From positions 6,599,831 through 6,663,830 of the forward strand of contig CM036231.1 of NCBI GenBank assembly GCA_020631735.1: 64,000 bases of DNA. Direction: 5' to 3'. The notes beneath the pieces were generated by a model that saw only the letters and a program-made list of their open reading frames with translations, was not told the origin of the DNA and did not search any database. The position numbers were made by a program, and so were the translations under genes. Below, one piece after another: positions 35,203 through 46,288 of this stretch (the first letter of the stretch is position 1; every line of letters starts with the position of its first letter). This DNA is from Saccharum officinarum. Taxonomy: Eukaryota; Streptophyta; Magnoliopsida; Poales; Poaceae.

Positions 35203-35787
35203 TTTCTTGGACATATTTTGTTTGATACTAGCTAGGCGAAAACTCTTTTAAAAATTTTGGGTGAGATTTCAAAATCTATTTTCACTTCTCAAGCATGTTC
35301 ATAGTTTTGTGTTGTTTCTATGAAATCTGGTCATGCTTGAGTTGGTTCTAGTTCATCATATATGTTCACCATCTCTCACTCATTTCTTCCTGCACTGGAA
35401 CCACCGGTGGTACCGCCGGGTGACCGGTAGTACCGACTAAACATCGGTACAACCGGTAGTTCGTTTTCTCGCATCGCCTGTCTGCCGTTGTCGACCTGAC
35501 CGGTAGTACCGGTGCTTCTCCACCGGTAGTACCGGTAGTGTAAGTTACGGCCGGGTATAAATACGGGCTGTGACCTTTCTTCCCTCATTCTTCTTCCCCG
35601 TGCCCGCATCCTCCACCACCGACGGCGCCGCCTCTTCCTACCCCCCACTCGATCTCCCTCCTCACTCCACCACTCTTACCGATCTTTGAGGAGAAGTTTC
35701 CCCTTGTCGTGGGGATCGCGTGGAGGTGCTTTGGAGTTGCCCAAATCTCTTCCTTTGTTGTGATTCGATCTTCTTTCATCTTCAAGC
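35203..35787 (+). other. Pol-env spacer
   Basis: 585 bases with no long frame. The first 190 are AT-rich. From 35404 ACCGGT palindromes reappear, then a TATA box at 35556, then a pyrimidine-rich leader up to the ATG at 35788. The content looks regulatory rather than decayed coding sequence, and it is nearly identical at 45703-46288. Confidence 0.75.
35404..35563 (+). promoter_or_regulatory. Putative internal promoter for the env-like ORF
   Basis: Palindromes ACCGGTAGTACCGGT at 35499-35513 and 35522-35536, plus looser copies near 35404, 35423 and 35453, are followed 19 bases later by TATAAATA (35556-35563). The LTR has the same palindrome pair, 19-base gap and TATAAATA (28409-28471). The env-like ATG is 225 bases downstream. 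Arrangement and spacing are seen directly; promoter function is inferred. Confidence 0.6.
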
Positions 35788-37506
35788 ATGCAAAGGAAGA
35801 ATCCCAAAAGGGCCGCTCGTCCCAGTGGTGGTGATGGTGGTAGTGCTTCCCGGCCTGTCCGTGGAAGGACTGCCGCTCGTTCTAGCGGCCGTGGAGGTGG
35901 TGGCGGCCGTGGAGATGAAGATGATGTAGAGTCCCAAAGTGTGCCTGCTCCTCTCTCGAGTATGGGACGCCCCAATCCTCCACGTCGTCATAGCGAGCAA
36001 GTGCAGGGTCAGCGTCCGGCAGGTGAGAATCCACAGCTTGCCGCTATGCAAATTGAGGGACGCTCTATTGACCCTAACATTGTGGCTCAATCCCCTATTC
36101 ATATTGGTCTTGCCACTGCCAACCGGATGCTTTTATTTCATCAAAATGCAAATCCTTGTATGTCCGGTCCTCAGAGTCAAGGTGGTTATCAACCCTCTCT
36201 TCCTGTTGATTATTCTAAGAGAGCGGGTGACTTAAGGGTGCAGCGCAGTGAGAATCCATATCAATTCATCCGCAATCCTAGTGTGGATGTTCGTTTTTGG
36301 AGCCGCATGCATTCCGATTATTATTACAAGGTTCTCTTCAAGAGTGGGCAGCGTGGCTCTTCTCCGCCGATATTCCAGCACAAGTGGGTGCAGCGCGCCT
36401 CTCTTGATAATCTGAACAATCCTGACATTCTCCGCTTGGTTGCTGATCTTGATGCTTGTCGTCTGCTTCCTCTTATGACGTTCCAGCATAATTGGAATGA
36501 TGAGATTATCTGTCAATTTTATGCAACTCTGTGGATTGATTCTCAGAATCTTGTACTACATTGGCTTACCCAAGGCGTCCATTACAGATGTGATTATCGG
36601 ACTTTTTCACGCCTTCTTGGGTTTACTGCTGAGGACAGGGGTGCTTCTAGTCTTTTTGACATTTTTCCAGACTCTGTCTCTCATGATGACTTAGAGGCTG
36701 CTGAGGTATACAAACCTGGTGCGACTGTTGATTTCACTACCACTCATTTGAAGCCGTACTTTTATGTCCTCAACAATCTCATTCGCCTTACCTTGGACCC
36801 GAAGATTGGAGATTCTATTCATCTCATGCTAGATGCTCCTAAGGTCCTTTGCCGCTTTGGAACTGGTGGTGATCGTTTTTCCATCACTGACTTCATGTGG
36901 CGCAAGATTGAGCAGGCTGCAAATGATCCCCACAAGTCTGTGCCATATGCTCCTTATCTCATGTATATCATTGAGCAAGTGGTGGGTCGTTCATTCCATC
37001 ACAATACTGTGCACAAGTCCTACTCCGTGCGTCATTTGGGCCCCAGAGGTGTTGGTGGTGGTTCCGCTCCTTCTTCCACTCGTGGTCCGGCCACTCGTAC
37101 TTCCTCCCGCGGTGCTTACTGTGGTGGTACTGCTACTGCTCCTACTCGCTCCTCCTCTGAGCGTCGTCGGCGTGGTGGCGGTGTCATCAAGTATGCTTTG
37201 GGGAAGCTTTGGGAGGCCTTCTGTTACAAGGCTGAGAAGGATGATCGTCGCCTAAGGCGTATTGAGCAGCACCTACAGATTGATCCTCCTGAAAGTCCTC
37301 TCCGTGAGTTTCGGGATCCCTTTGTTGAGTACAATGCGTCGTATGGTGCTCCCGTCTCTGGTCCTAGTGAGGAGGCTGGCCCGTCCGATGACCCTCGTGG
37401 TAAGAAGACGGTCCCTCCATCGCCAGGGTTGGTTGACTACTCGACCGACGACGACGACGACGGCGACGACAGTGACGATGACCGCGAGTTCTCGGAGCCT
37501 TATTAG
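35788..37506 (+). CDS. Sirevirus env-like ORF, 572 aa
   Basis: Third ORF between pol and the 3' LTR, the position of the env-like gene of Sireviruses. The N-terminus is Arg/Gly-rich (RGRTAARSSGRGGGGGRG, about 30-50). A folded-looking middle (about 155-385) contains NPYQFIRNPSVDVRFWSRMH and VLHWLTQGVHYRC, followed by a Ser/Thr/Arg-rich linker, a short helical part and an acidic Asp-rich C-terminus. I see no signal peptide, no clear membrane segment and no furin-like site, so an envelope role is not supported by this sequence. Similar proteins are often annotated as putative plant transposon proteins. Function unknown. The frame is fully open with no ATG-independent start needed, consistent with its own transcript. 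Confidence 0.8.
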   Translation: MQRKNPKRAARPSGGDGGSASRPVRGRTAARSSGRGGGGGRGDEDDVESQSVPAPLSSMGRPNPPRRHSEQVQGQRPAGENPQLAAMQIEGRSIDPNIVAQSPIHIGLATANRMLLFHQNANPCMSGPQSQGGYQPSLPVDYSKRAGDLRVQRSENPYQFIRNPSVDVRFWSRMHSDYYYKVLFKSGQRGSSPPIFQHKWVQRASLDNLNNPDILRLVADLDACRLLPLMTFQHNWNDEIICQFYATLWIDSQNLVLHWLTQGVHYRCDYRTFSRLLGFTAEDRGASSLFDIFPDSVSHDDLEAAEVYKPGATVDFTTTHLKPYFYVLNNLIRLTLDPKIGDSIHLMLDAPKVLCRFGTGGDRFSITDFMWRKIEQAANDPHKSVPYAPYLMYIIEQVVGRSFHHNTVHKSYSVRHLGPRGVGGGSAPSSTRGPATRTSSRGAYCGGTATAPTRSSSERRRRGGGVIKYALGKLWEAFCYKAEKDDRRLRRIEQHLQIDPPESPLREFRDPFVEYNASYGAPVSGPSEEAGPSDDPRGKKTVPPSPGLVDYSTDDDDDGDDSDDDREFSEPY

Positions 37507-37541
37507 TTTTTGCTACCTTGGTTGTTTCCGTGCCTACCCTT

Positions 37542-38005
37542 TTTGGCATTTGATGCCAAAGGGGGAGTGTTAGGCTTATCATCTTTGTAATAGGTAGTTT
37601 ATGCTCGTGTTATTATTCCAAACCCTGTGGTGAACTATGTATGGTGGACTAAGAACTATTGGTGTGATGATGGATGATTGTAGGCAATTCACTTATGCTT
37701 ATTTGTTATGTTTGCCTAATTGTTATTTCCTGTGTTGTTTGTTGGCTTCTTGTTTTTGTGTGATAAGTCATGTCTCATGCATCACGATATAATTCTTGTC
37801 ACACACTTTTAGGCACCCCACGAATTGCAAAATTTAGGGGGAGCTTCCCTTATGTATGCATATTGATTATGATCAATGTTGAGATTCAAGTTCAATGCAT
37901 ACACTGAGGGGGAGCCTCTCGTAAAGTTTGAAATTCAAAAATCTTCAATTCTCTACTTCTTATGTAAGCCTAAGTTGGTTGTCATCAATTACCAAAAAGG
38001 GGGAG
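37542..38005 (+). other. Multiple polypurine-tract region with hairpin
   Basis: Four AGGGGGAG motifs occur at 37558-37567, 37833-37843, 37905-37914 and 37994-38005. The last ends two bases before the 3' LTR and is the expected plus-strand primer. The first follows a hairpin TTTGGCAT-TTG-ATGCCAAA (37542-37560). Repeated PPT-like motifs before the 3' LTR are a described Sirevirus feature. Confidence 0.8.
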
Positions 38006-38007
38006 TT

Positions 38008-39579
38008 TGTAAGTGCATTCGCCCCGTTGTGGGTTTTGGTTAATTAATGACAATCAAATTAGGGACTAACATGTCCATTTAAGTGAATATGCAGGTGTTA
38101 GTTCAATGAAAGAATTTGTATGGTCACATTTGGTGATGTTCAGCACCCTCAATTCCATTGTTTGAAAAGCGTTCCGTCTCAAGTGGATAGATTAGACTTT
38201 ATCCTTTGACTTGAGTTATAGGAAACGCCGCACTATCAAGAGGGATACAAATTAGGTTATCTAGAGGGAAAACTTGTGCTCAATTTGTATTGGTTTAAGC
38301 ATTTGAGAGACACCTTTGCACTCACGGACACTTAGAGAAGTGTTTTATGCCTGGGAGTACCGTAGTATCGGTGAACCACCGGTAGTACCGGTAGGCATAA
38401 ATCCCGCAGGTGTCAGCGCCTGAGTTCTGCGAGTTTTTGTTCTAGCGGTAGTATCGGTGGTGGACCGGTAGTACCGGTCTTGGACCGGTGGTACCGGTGA
38501 AAGCCCGGTAGTACCGGTAAGTCTTTTTCCCGCAAAACTTGTCTTCGCCAAAATCTGTACTACCGGTAGTACCGGTCGTTGACCGGTAGTACCGGTAGGC
38601 TATTTTCTCGTAAAGTCTCCAATAGGTTGGTTGTAACGGTCGAAACCCTTAGGATCGGTAGTACCGGTGGGTTCACCGGTAGTACCGGTACCGCTTCGGA
38701 GATAAGAGTATAAATAGCTCTCCCCTTCATTTCTAACCGTTGCCCACGCCATTTACTCCCACCAACCTTCAGACAAACAGCTCTCAAGCATTGACTCACC
38801 CACTCTCTCTTCCTCTTTGCTCTCAAATCCAATCCCTTGCAAGATCTGAGTAGAGAGGAGAGATTTAAGAGTGGAAAGCTTCGATTCACATCTTGAGCAC
38901 TTGTTCCCCTCCTAGTTGGCTTGGTTTGTATTTGTTACTCTTGGGTTCTTGGAACCTAGCCGGCTAGGTGTTCTTCGTGGTTGCCCGTGTTGTTATATTT
39001 GTGAGGGCACCCCGAAGAGTTTGTATTACCCTTGTTTTCTTAGTGGAAATCTTGGGCTAACCTTTGTGGTTGCTTGAGGGAGGCAAGGAGGTGGAATAGA
39101 CTCCGACCTTAGTGGTCACCTCAACAACGAGGACGTAGGAACTCCTTTGTGGGGTTGCCGAACCTCGGGTTAAATCGTGTGTCCTGCGTGCTTGTTGTTG
39201 TTGTTATTTGTGTTCGCTTGAGATATTACTTGTTCTTTGTGTTCTCCTCTTTCATATCTCTTTCATAGGTTGTGGGTGCTCGATCTACTCTTGGTGAAGG
39301 AACAAGAAAGAAGAGTTCATAAACTTCATCAACATCATCTTCGGTAGTGGGGTAAAACTCAGATCTGAAATCACAACTCGTAAATCTCTGATTTCTTAGT
39401 TTCAGTAGGGTACCGGTAGTACCGGTGGTCAGCGTCGGTAGTACCGGTGATCCCTCACCGGTAGTACCGGTCCAAACCAACCGGTGGTACCGGTCAGTGT
39501 TTTAACTTCCGCGTTGAGTTTTGAGTTTCAGGTTTTTAGATCCGCCTATTCACCCCCTCTAGGCTATTAGATCCTTTCA
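38008..39579 (+). repeat. 3' LTR of Sirevirus copy A
   Basis: 1572 bases with TG/CA ends, homologous to 27761-29340. It carries several one-base deletions (for example near 38020, 38362, 38613 and 38955) and several substitutions relative to the 5' LTR. The next 850 bases match the sequence after 50085. Confidence 0.9.
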
Positions 39580-40432
39580 CAGGTTCAACATAAATGTTTT
39601 ATCAGGCATTTTCGTTTAGAAACAATTAATTTTCACCTTAGTCGACATAATTTCGGTTATTCCATCAATTTTCCAACAACATTTTTTTAGTTAAACTAGA
39701 TTAACTAAAAAATGTTCTGTTTGCACTCCAAACATTATGTCAAACACAGGAATTATGTTCCATGCAATGTTTATGTGGCATTGAAACACACGCGGTAACA
39801 CCGAGGGTGTTACACAAGTCTCATCACTAATTTTGCTGAGGTATCACCTTGCTTGATGCTTGTAAAACTTTCACAACATTATCATTGAGACCGACCTAAG
39901 GGTAAATGTAGGAGTTTGGAATATGCTCGTCAAAACCATGTAATTCTTGTTTTTATAGTTTAATAAAATATATAAAATATATACTAGATGCTAATAAGTA
40001 TTATTAGACTAGTTTAAATAATATATTTTTATGGTAATTATTTAGAGACATAAATATTGGTACTTATGTGTATTGATTTCAGTAAAACTAAACAAATTAA
40101 CTTGTTCTATATCTAGAATTACATTCTTTGTGATGAGAGAGTAGATTCCATAGTAATTTCACACAAATCATTTTATTTTCGTATGAAAAGGGAAAAAAAA
40201 AGTATTCTCAAGGGATAGATTAGGTCTGTACTGACCTTTTAAGATCATAAAAGTTTCCAACTACAAACCGGGCAAGAGGTTGTAATGGCAAAAGGCCCGT
40301 TTGATAGGGAAGAAGCCAAATCTCAACAATTCAGTTCAACTTTTAAGTGAAACTCTTTTTAACATAGCGTTTGCTTGCATGGATAGGAGAGGTTAGAACA
40401 TATATCTGGGGGCATGTTTAGATCTACTAGTG
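39580..40432. other. 3' flank of the insertion, first appearance
   Basis: It contains the end of the long solo LTR (to 39814), its CAAGT duplication (39815-39819) and host DNA. It is the same sequence as 50086-50924 apart from scattered, mostly one-base, indels, and it stops abruptly at the gap. Confidence 0.85.
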
Positions 40433-40532
40433 NNNNNNNNNNNNNNNNNNNNNNNNNNNNNNNNNNNNNNNNNNNNNNNNNNNNNNNNNNNNNNNNNNNN
40501 NNNNNNNNNNNNNNNNNNNNNNNNNNNNNNNN
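40433..40532. other. Assembly gap, 100 N
   Basis: Exactly 100 unknown bases, the conventional length for a gap of unknown size. Left of it is host flank that continues at 50925; right of it is the middle of gag. It is therefore a contig join, not a sequenced junction. Confidence 0.97.
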
Positions 40533-42329
40533 ATGATTGAAGGTGAAACTACCCAAGCTATGTTTATAGATTCATGACTTGATCAATAGAATAAGAGCTC
40601 TTGGTGACACGTATTGGGATGACAACTCGGCGCTAGAAGTTGTGTAGAGTGTATAGACAAAAGAACAACATTCTTGCTCTCGTCATCATGGAAAGACCTA
40701 ACTATGGACACAATGACACCTCAAGAAATGCTTGCCAAGAGAACACCATGAGGTTTAGAAGATGAAGCAAAAGAAGCATCAAGTCAAAAAGAAAATATTG
40801 CTCTCAAGGCATCTCATGTAGAAGCAAGAAGAATGATATTTATGATCCGTCAAGTGATGAAGAAACAAGATGAAGATTCCGATGAGGAGAAGCTCTATTA
40901 GTTGCAAACTATAAAAAAATACTTGAAAAAGAAGAAGAAGGAAAGGAAGAGGAGTGGAGCCAAGCCATACAAGAAAAGATTTTGCTAGGTTGTGGAGATA
41001 TTGGTCATTTCATTGCCGATTGTCCAAAAGAGAAGATGAAGTACAAGCACAACAAAAATGATGACAAGAAGCATAAAGGCAAGAAGAGAGGTGAAGCACA
41101 TCTTGGTGAAGAATGGAATCAAACGATGAAAGTGATGATTCAAAATGACAAAGACAGGAGAAGAAGAAGGGTGTTGCAACTATTGCTATTCAAGAGACTT
41201 CTTCTTCTCAACCCAAGCACATCGTCAACCATTCTTCGTCACCATCATTGTTCACCGACTTATCTCTATCACCTACGCTCTTCGAAAACCTCATCGACAA
41301 CGACTACTACACTCCTACTTGCCTTATGGAAAGGGAGAGAAGGTACCACAACAACTCTCCGACTCACTCTAGTAATGAATATAGTAGTTGTGATGAAAGT
41401 GATGATGAACTTGCAAACAACATGATAAAGAAATTCGGCAAGTCGGCCGGCTCTCAAATAATAAAAGCTGATCCATGAGCTAGAAAAGCGGAAGAATGCA
41501 TCGAGTCGCAAGGGGAATTGCTCCTAGTGGAAAGGGAGAAGAACCTTGAACTTGAAGCACGCTTTTCCAAGGAAGTTGAGAAACTAAACAAAGAATTATC
41601 TTTAGCCAAAGATCTATATGAACATTTGACTAAGGAACATTCTTTGGTTAATGACTCTTTAGCTAATTTAAGGAGTCAACATAACTTGGTTCAAGAAAGC
41701 CTCACAAGCTTCAAAGATAAATATCATACTCTTGAACTTAGCTATGAAACTCTTTGGAATAGCACTTCCATCCATCCTAAGGAATCCGGTGATTCCAATG
41801 CTTCAACTAGTGAAGGTGTAAAAGATGTTATAATCATGATATAAGTGCTTGTGGTACTAACCTTGTTGAGCTAGAAAAGAAAGATAAAGAGATTCAAAGA
41901 TTGAACATGGTTATCAAGAATGGTTGCAAGGAGAAGCAATCAACAACCATGTACAAGTCATCAAGACACCCCCTCATCAAGGATGGACTTGGCTACAATA
42001 GGTATGATGGTAAAGCAAATGGAAGGAACATGATCAATGGAGTGCCTTGTGTAAGATTCAACAAGGGTGTGGCACTAGACGATCTTATCAACAAGGTCAA
42101 CAACGTTGCCACTCCTTCAAGCACATTTGTTAAGACCAAGGCTAACAACAAAAAGAAGCAAGTGCTTACCTCCGAGCAACAAGTACCCATTTCACGAAGC
42201 TATGCTAGTGATTATATGTGTTGTTGGGGCAAGGATGGTAAGATTGTTGTGAAGTATGTTGGTGCACTCAAGAAGAAGCAAATCATAAGGAGTGTTTGGG
42301 TGCCCAAGACCTATGTGACTAACCCTTAG
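40533..42329 (+). pseudogene. gag: Second copy of gag, 5'-truncated, frameshifted
   Basis: It matches 30019-31821 and begins mid-domain at the gap. Many one-base deletions and insertions break the frame between 40560 and 41500 (for example in the zinc-knuckle codons near 40986), with fewer beyond. The indel-dominated differences and their density near the contig end suggest uncorrected sequencing errors rather than biological decay. Confidence 0.85.
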
Positions 42330-42379
42330 GACCCAATTCAATTTGGGTACCTAAAACCAAGGCTTAATTTGTTTTTGTA

Positions 42380-45300
42380 GGAATACTCCTCCGGTGGAAC
42401 AAGTTGGTGCTAGATAGTGGATGCACTAATCATATGACCGGAGAGAAGAATATGTTCACCTCCTTTCAACCAAATCAAAGTACAAGTGAACGCATTGTGT
42501 TTGGTGATAATGGTAAAGGAGACGTCCTTGTTTGGGTAAAATTGCTATCTCAAATGATAATTCTATTTCAAATGTATTACTTGTGGAAGGGTTAGGATAC
42601 AATTTGTTATCCGTTTCACAACTTTGTGAGATGGGCTACAATTGTCTCTTTACCAATGTGGGTGTGGAAGTCTCTAAAAGGAAGGATTCCTCCATTGTTT
42701 TCACGGGTTGTGAAAGGCAAACTTTATCTAGTTGATTTCACATCTAGTAAAGTGAAGCCCGAGACTTGTTTAGTGGCAAAATCTAGCATGGGTTGGCTAT
42801 GGCATCGCCGACTAGCCCATGTTGGAATGAGGAACTTGGCCGACCTTCAAAGAGGCGAACACATCCTTGGACTAACAAATGTCTCTTTTGAGAAAGATAG
42901 GATTTGCAGCGCATGTCAAGCGGGCAAACAAGTTGGAGCCAAGCATCCATCAAAAATGTTGTATCAACAATGAGACCACTTGAGCTACTTCACATGGACT
43001 TATTTGGTCCCAATGCTTACATAAGCATTGGAGGTAACAAATATGGTTTCGTTATTGTTGATGATTATTCCCGCTTCACTTGGGTATTCTTTTTGCAAGA
43101 TAAAAGTGATACTCAAGTAATCTTCAAGAAGTTTGCAAGAAGAGCTCAAAATGAATTTGAAGTGAAGATCAAGAAAGTGAGAAGTGACAACGGGACGGAG
43201 TTTAGGAACACCAATATTGAAGAGTTCCTCAATGAAGAGGGAATCAAGCATGAGTTTTTCGGTTCCCTATACTCCTCAACAAAATGGTGTGTGGAGAGAA
43301 AGAACCGAACACTCATAGGAGCGGCAAGAGCAATGTTGGATGAATACAAGACTCCGGACAAGTATTGGGCGGAAGCGGTCAACACGGCATGTCATGCAAT
43401 CAACCGCTTGTATCTTCATAAAATCATGAAAAAGACCGCCTACGAGCTTCTTACCGGTAACAAACCTAAGGTGCATTACTTTCGAGTTTTTGGATGCAAG
43501 TGTTTCATACTTAACAAGAAATCCAAAAGCTCAAAGTTTGCACCAAAGGTTGATGAAGGTTTCTTGCTTGGTTATGGTACTAACGAACATGGCTATCGTG
43601 TTTTCAACAAGACAACCTGTCAAGTTGAAATAGCGATTGACGTGACATTTGATGAAACCGACGGCTCTCAGAAGGAGCAAGTCAATGTTGACATTATAGG
43701 TAAAGAAGAACCATCCTCTCAAGTGATCAAGAAGCTTGCTACCGGTGAAGTAAAGCCAGTTGAAGAGATGATGAATATGAACAAGAGCAAACCATTCATG
43801 ATCCACATATGCATCATGAGTCAATAGATGTCCATGGTGATGGTTCTACATCAAGAGAGATGGACATGATTCAAGTGTTCAAGTCATTCAAAATTCACCA
43901 CAAGTCGAAGATAGCAACCAAGTTGATGATCGAAATAGAAATAAAGACAACTTCACACAAGATCTTAATCTTGACCTTTCAATCAACCAAGACAAGGAAG
44001 ATGAAGATGAAGGTCCAATCCAAAGGAGAACTCAAGTGCCTCACCCAAGAGTACATCATACCATTCAACGAGATCATCCCGTTGATAACATCTTGGGAAG
44101 CATTCAAAGAGGAGTCGTCACAAGGTCAAGGCTTGCAAGCTTTTGTGAACACTTCTCGTTTGTGTCTCCAAAAGAGCCTAAAAAGGTTGAAGAAGCCATT
44201 GATGATGAGGATTGGATGATTGCAATGCAAGAAGAGTTGAATAACTTCACTCGTAATGAAGTTTGGATATTGGTGGAAAGACCTAAACAAAATGTGATTG
44301 GAACCAAATGGGTTTTCCGCAACAAGCAAGATGAGCATGGTGTGGTCACAAGAAACAAGGCGAGGTTGGTAGCTCAAGGATTCACTCAAATTGAAGGTTT
44401 GGATTTTGGGAAACTTATGCACCGGTGGCAAGGCTTGAGTCAATACGGATCTTACTTGCCTATGCCGTCCATCACAACTTCAAGCTATATCAAATGGATG
44501 TGAAGAGTGCATTCCTCAACGGCCCCCTCTCCGAAGTAGTATATGTAGAGCAACCACCGGGTTTTGAAGATCCCAAGAATCCTGATCATGTCTATAAGCT
44601 CAACAAAGCACTCTATGGGCTTAAGCAAGCCCCTAGAGCTTGGTATGATTGTCTTAAGGACTTCCTACTCAAACAAGGGTTTGAGATAGGCAAGGCCGAT
44701 CTAACTTTATTTACTCGCAAAGTCAATAATGATATCTTTATTTGCCAAATATATGTCGATGACATAATATTTGGTAGTACTAATGTGGCTTTCTGTGAGG
44801 AGTTTAGTAGGATTATGACGAATAGATTCGAGATGTCTATGATGGGAGAGTTGAAGTTCTTTCTTGGTTTTCAAATCAAGCAACTCAAGGAAGGAACCTT
44901 TATTTGTCAAACGAAGTATACTCTTGACATGTTGAAGAAGTTTGACATGGAGAAAGCAAAACCCATCAAGACACCGATGCCAACCAATGGGCATCTTGAT
45001 CTCGACAAGGATGGAAAGGCCGTCGATCAAAAGGTATATCGTTCCATGATTGGATCCTTACTTTACCTTTGTGCATCTAGGCCCGATATTATGCTTAGTG
45101 TGTGCATGTGTGCAAGATTTCAAGCTAATCCGAAAGAATGTCACTTAGTGGCTGTTAAGAGAATCTTGAGATATTTAGTGCTCACTCCTAATCTTGGCTT
45201 GTGGTATCCTAAGGGCTCCACTTTTGATTTACTTGGCTACTCCGATTCGGATTATGCCGGTTGCAGGGTAAATCGAAAGAGCACTACCGGGACTTGCCAA

Positions 45301-45704
45301 TTTCTTGGTAGGTCTTTGGTGTCTTGGAGCTCTAAAAAGCAAAATAGTGTTGCCTTGTCTACTGCCGAAGCCGAGTATGTGGCTGCCGGTGCTTGCTGTG
45401 CCAGCTACTTTGGATGAAGCAGACCCTGAAAGACTTTGGTTGTGAGCTAACCAAGATTCCCCTCTTGTGTGACAATGAGAGTGCCATTAAATTGGCTAAT
45501 AATCCCGTAAACCATTCTCGTACAAAGCACATAGACATCCGGCATCATTTCTTGAGAGACCATGAAGCCAAAGGAGATATCGCTTTACATCATGTGAGCA
45601 CCGAAAAGCAACTAGCCGATATCTTCACAAAGCCTCTAGATGAGTCAAGATTTTGTGCTTTAAGGAGTGAACTAAATATCATTGATTCTCGTAACGTGGC
45701 TTGA
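42380..45704 (+). pseudogene. pol: Second copy of pol, several frameshifts
   Basis: It matches 31873-35202. One-base changes shift the frame near 42407, 42530, 42712, 42950, 43255-43290, 43765, 43857, 44408 and 45402. Open blocks between them keep the integrase, YVDD and RNase H motifs. Substitutions are rare (a few over 3.3 kb), so it is practically the same sequence as copy A. Confidence 0.88.
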
Positions 45705-46057
45705 TTTCTTGGACATATTTTGTTTGATACTAGCTAGGCGAAAACTCTTTTAAAAATTTTGGGTGAGATTTCAAAATCTATTTTCACTTCTCAAGCATGT
45801 TCATAGTTTTGTGTTGTTTCTATGAAATCTGGTCATGCTTGAGTTGGTTCTAGTTCATCATATATGTTCACCATCTCTCACTCATTTCTTCCTGCACTGG
45901 AACCACCGGTGGTACCGCCGGGTGACCGGTAGTACCGACTAAACATCGGTACAACCGGTAGTTCGTTTTCTCGCATCGCCTGTCTGCCGTTGTCGACCTG
46001 ACCGGTAGTACCGGTGCTTCTCCACCGGTAGTACCGGTAGTGTAAGTTACGGCCGGG

Positions 46058-46065
46058 TATAAATA
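46058..46065 (+). promoter_or_regulatory. TATA box of internal promoter, second copy
   Basis: The same TATAAATA preceded by the same palindrome pair as at 35556. Given the likely assembly duplication, it is not independent evidence of conservation. Confidence 0.5.
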
Positions 46066-46288
46066 CGGGCTGTGACCTTTCTTCCCTCATTCTTCTTCCC
46101 CGTGCCCGCATCCTCCACCACCGACGGCGCCGCCTCTTCCTACCCCCCACTCGATCTCCCTCCTCACTCCACCACTCTTACCGATCTTTGAGGAGAAGTT
46201 TCCCTTGTCGTGGGGATCGCGTGGAGGTGCTTTGGAGTTGCCCAAATCTCTTCCTTTGTTGTGATTCGATCTTCTTTCATCTTCAAGC

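Larger units (their letters stand above)
27761..39579 (+). mobile_element. Full-length Sirevirus (Ty1/copia), copy A
   Basis: Two LTRs (27761-29340 and 38008-39579) enclose a primer site, gag, pol in copia order (protease, integrase, RT, RNase H), an env-like third ORF and a polypurine region. A long gag with coiled coil, an env-like ORF, palindromic LTRs and repeated PPT motifs are Sirevirus hallmarks. CAGGG precedes the 5' LTR (27756-27760). The base run after 39579 is CAGGT, while CAGGG follows the other 3' LTR (50086-50090); with the duplicated flank this suggests one real insertion assembled twice. The ORFs here are open, so it is possibly autonomous. Confidence 0.9.
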
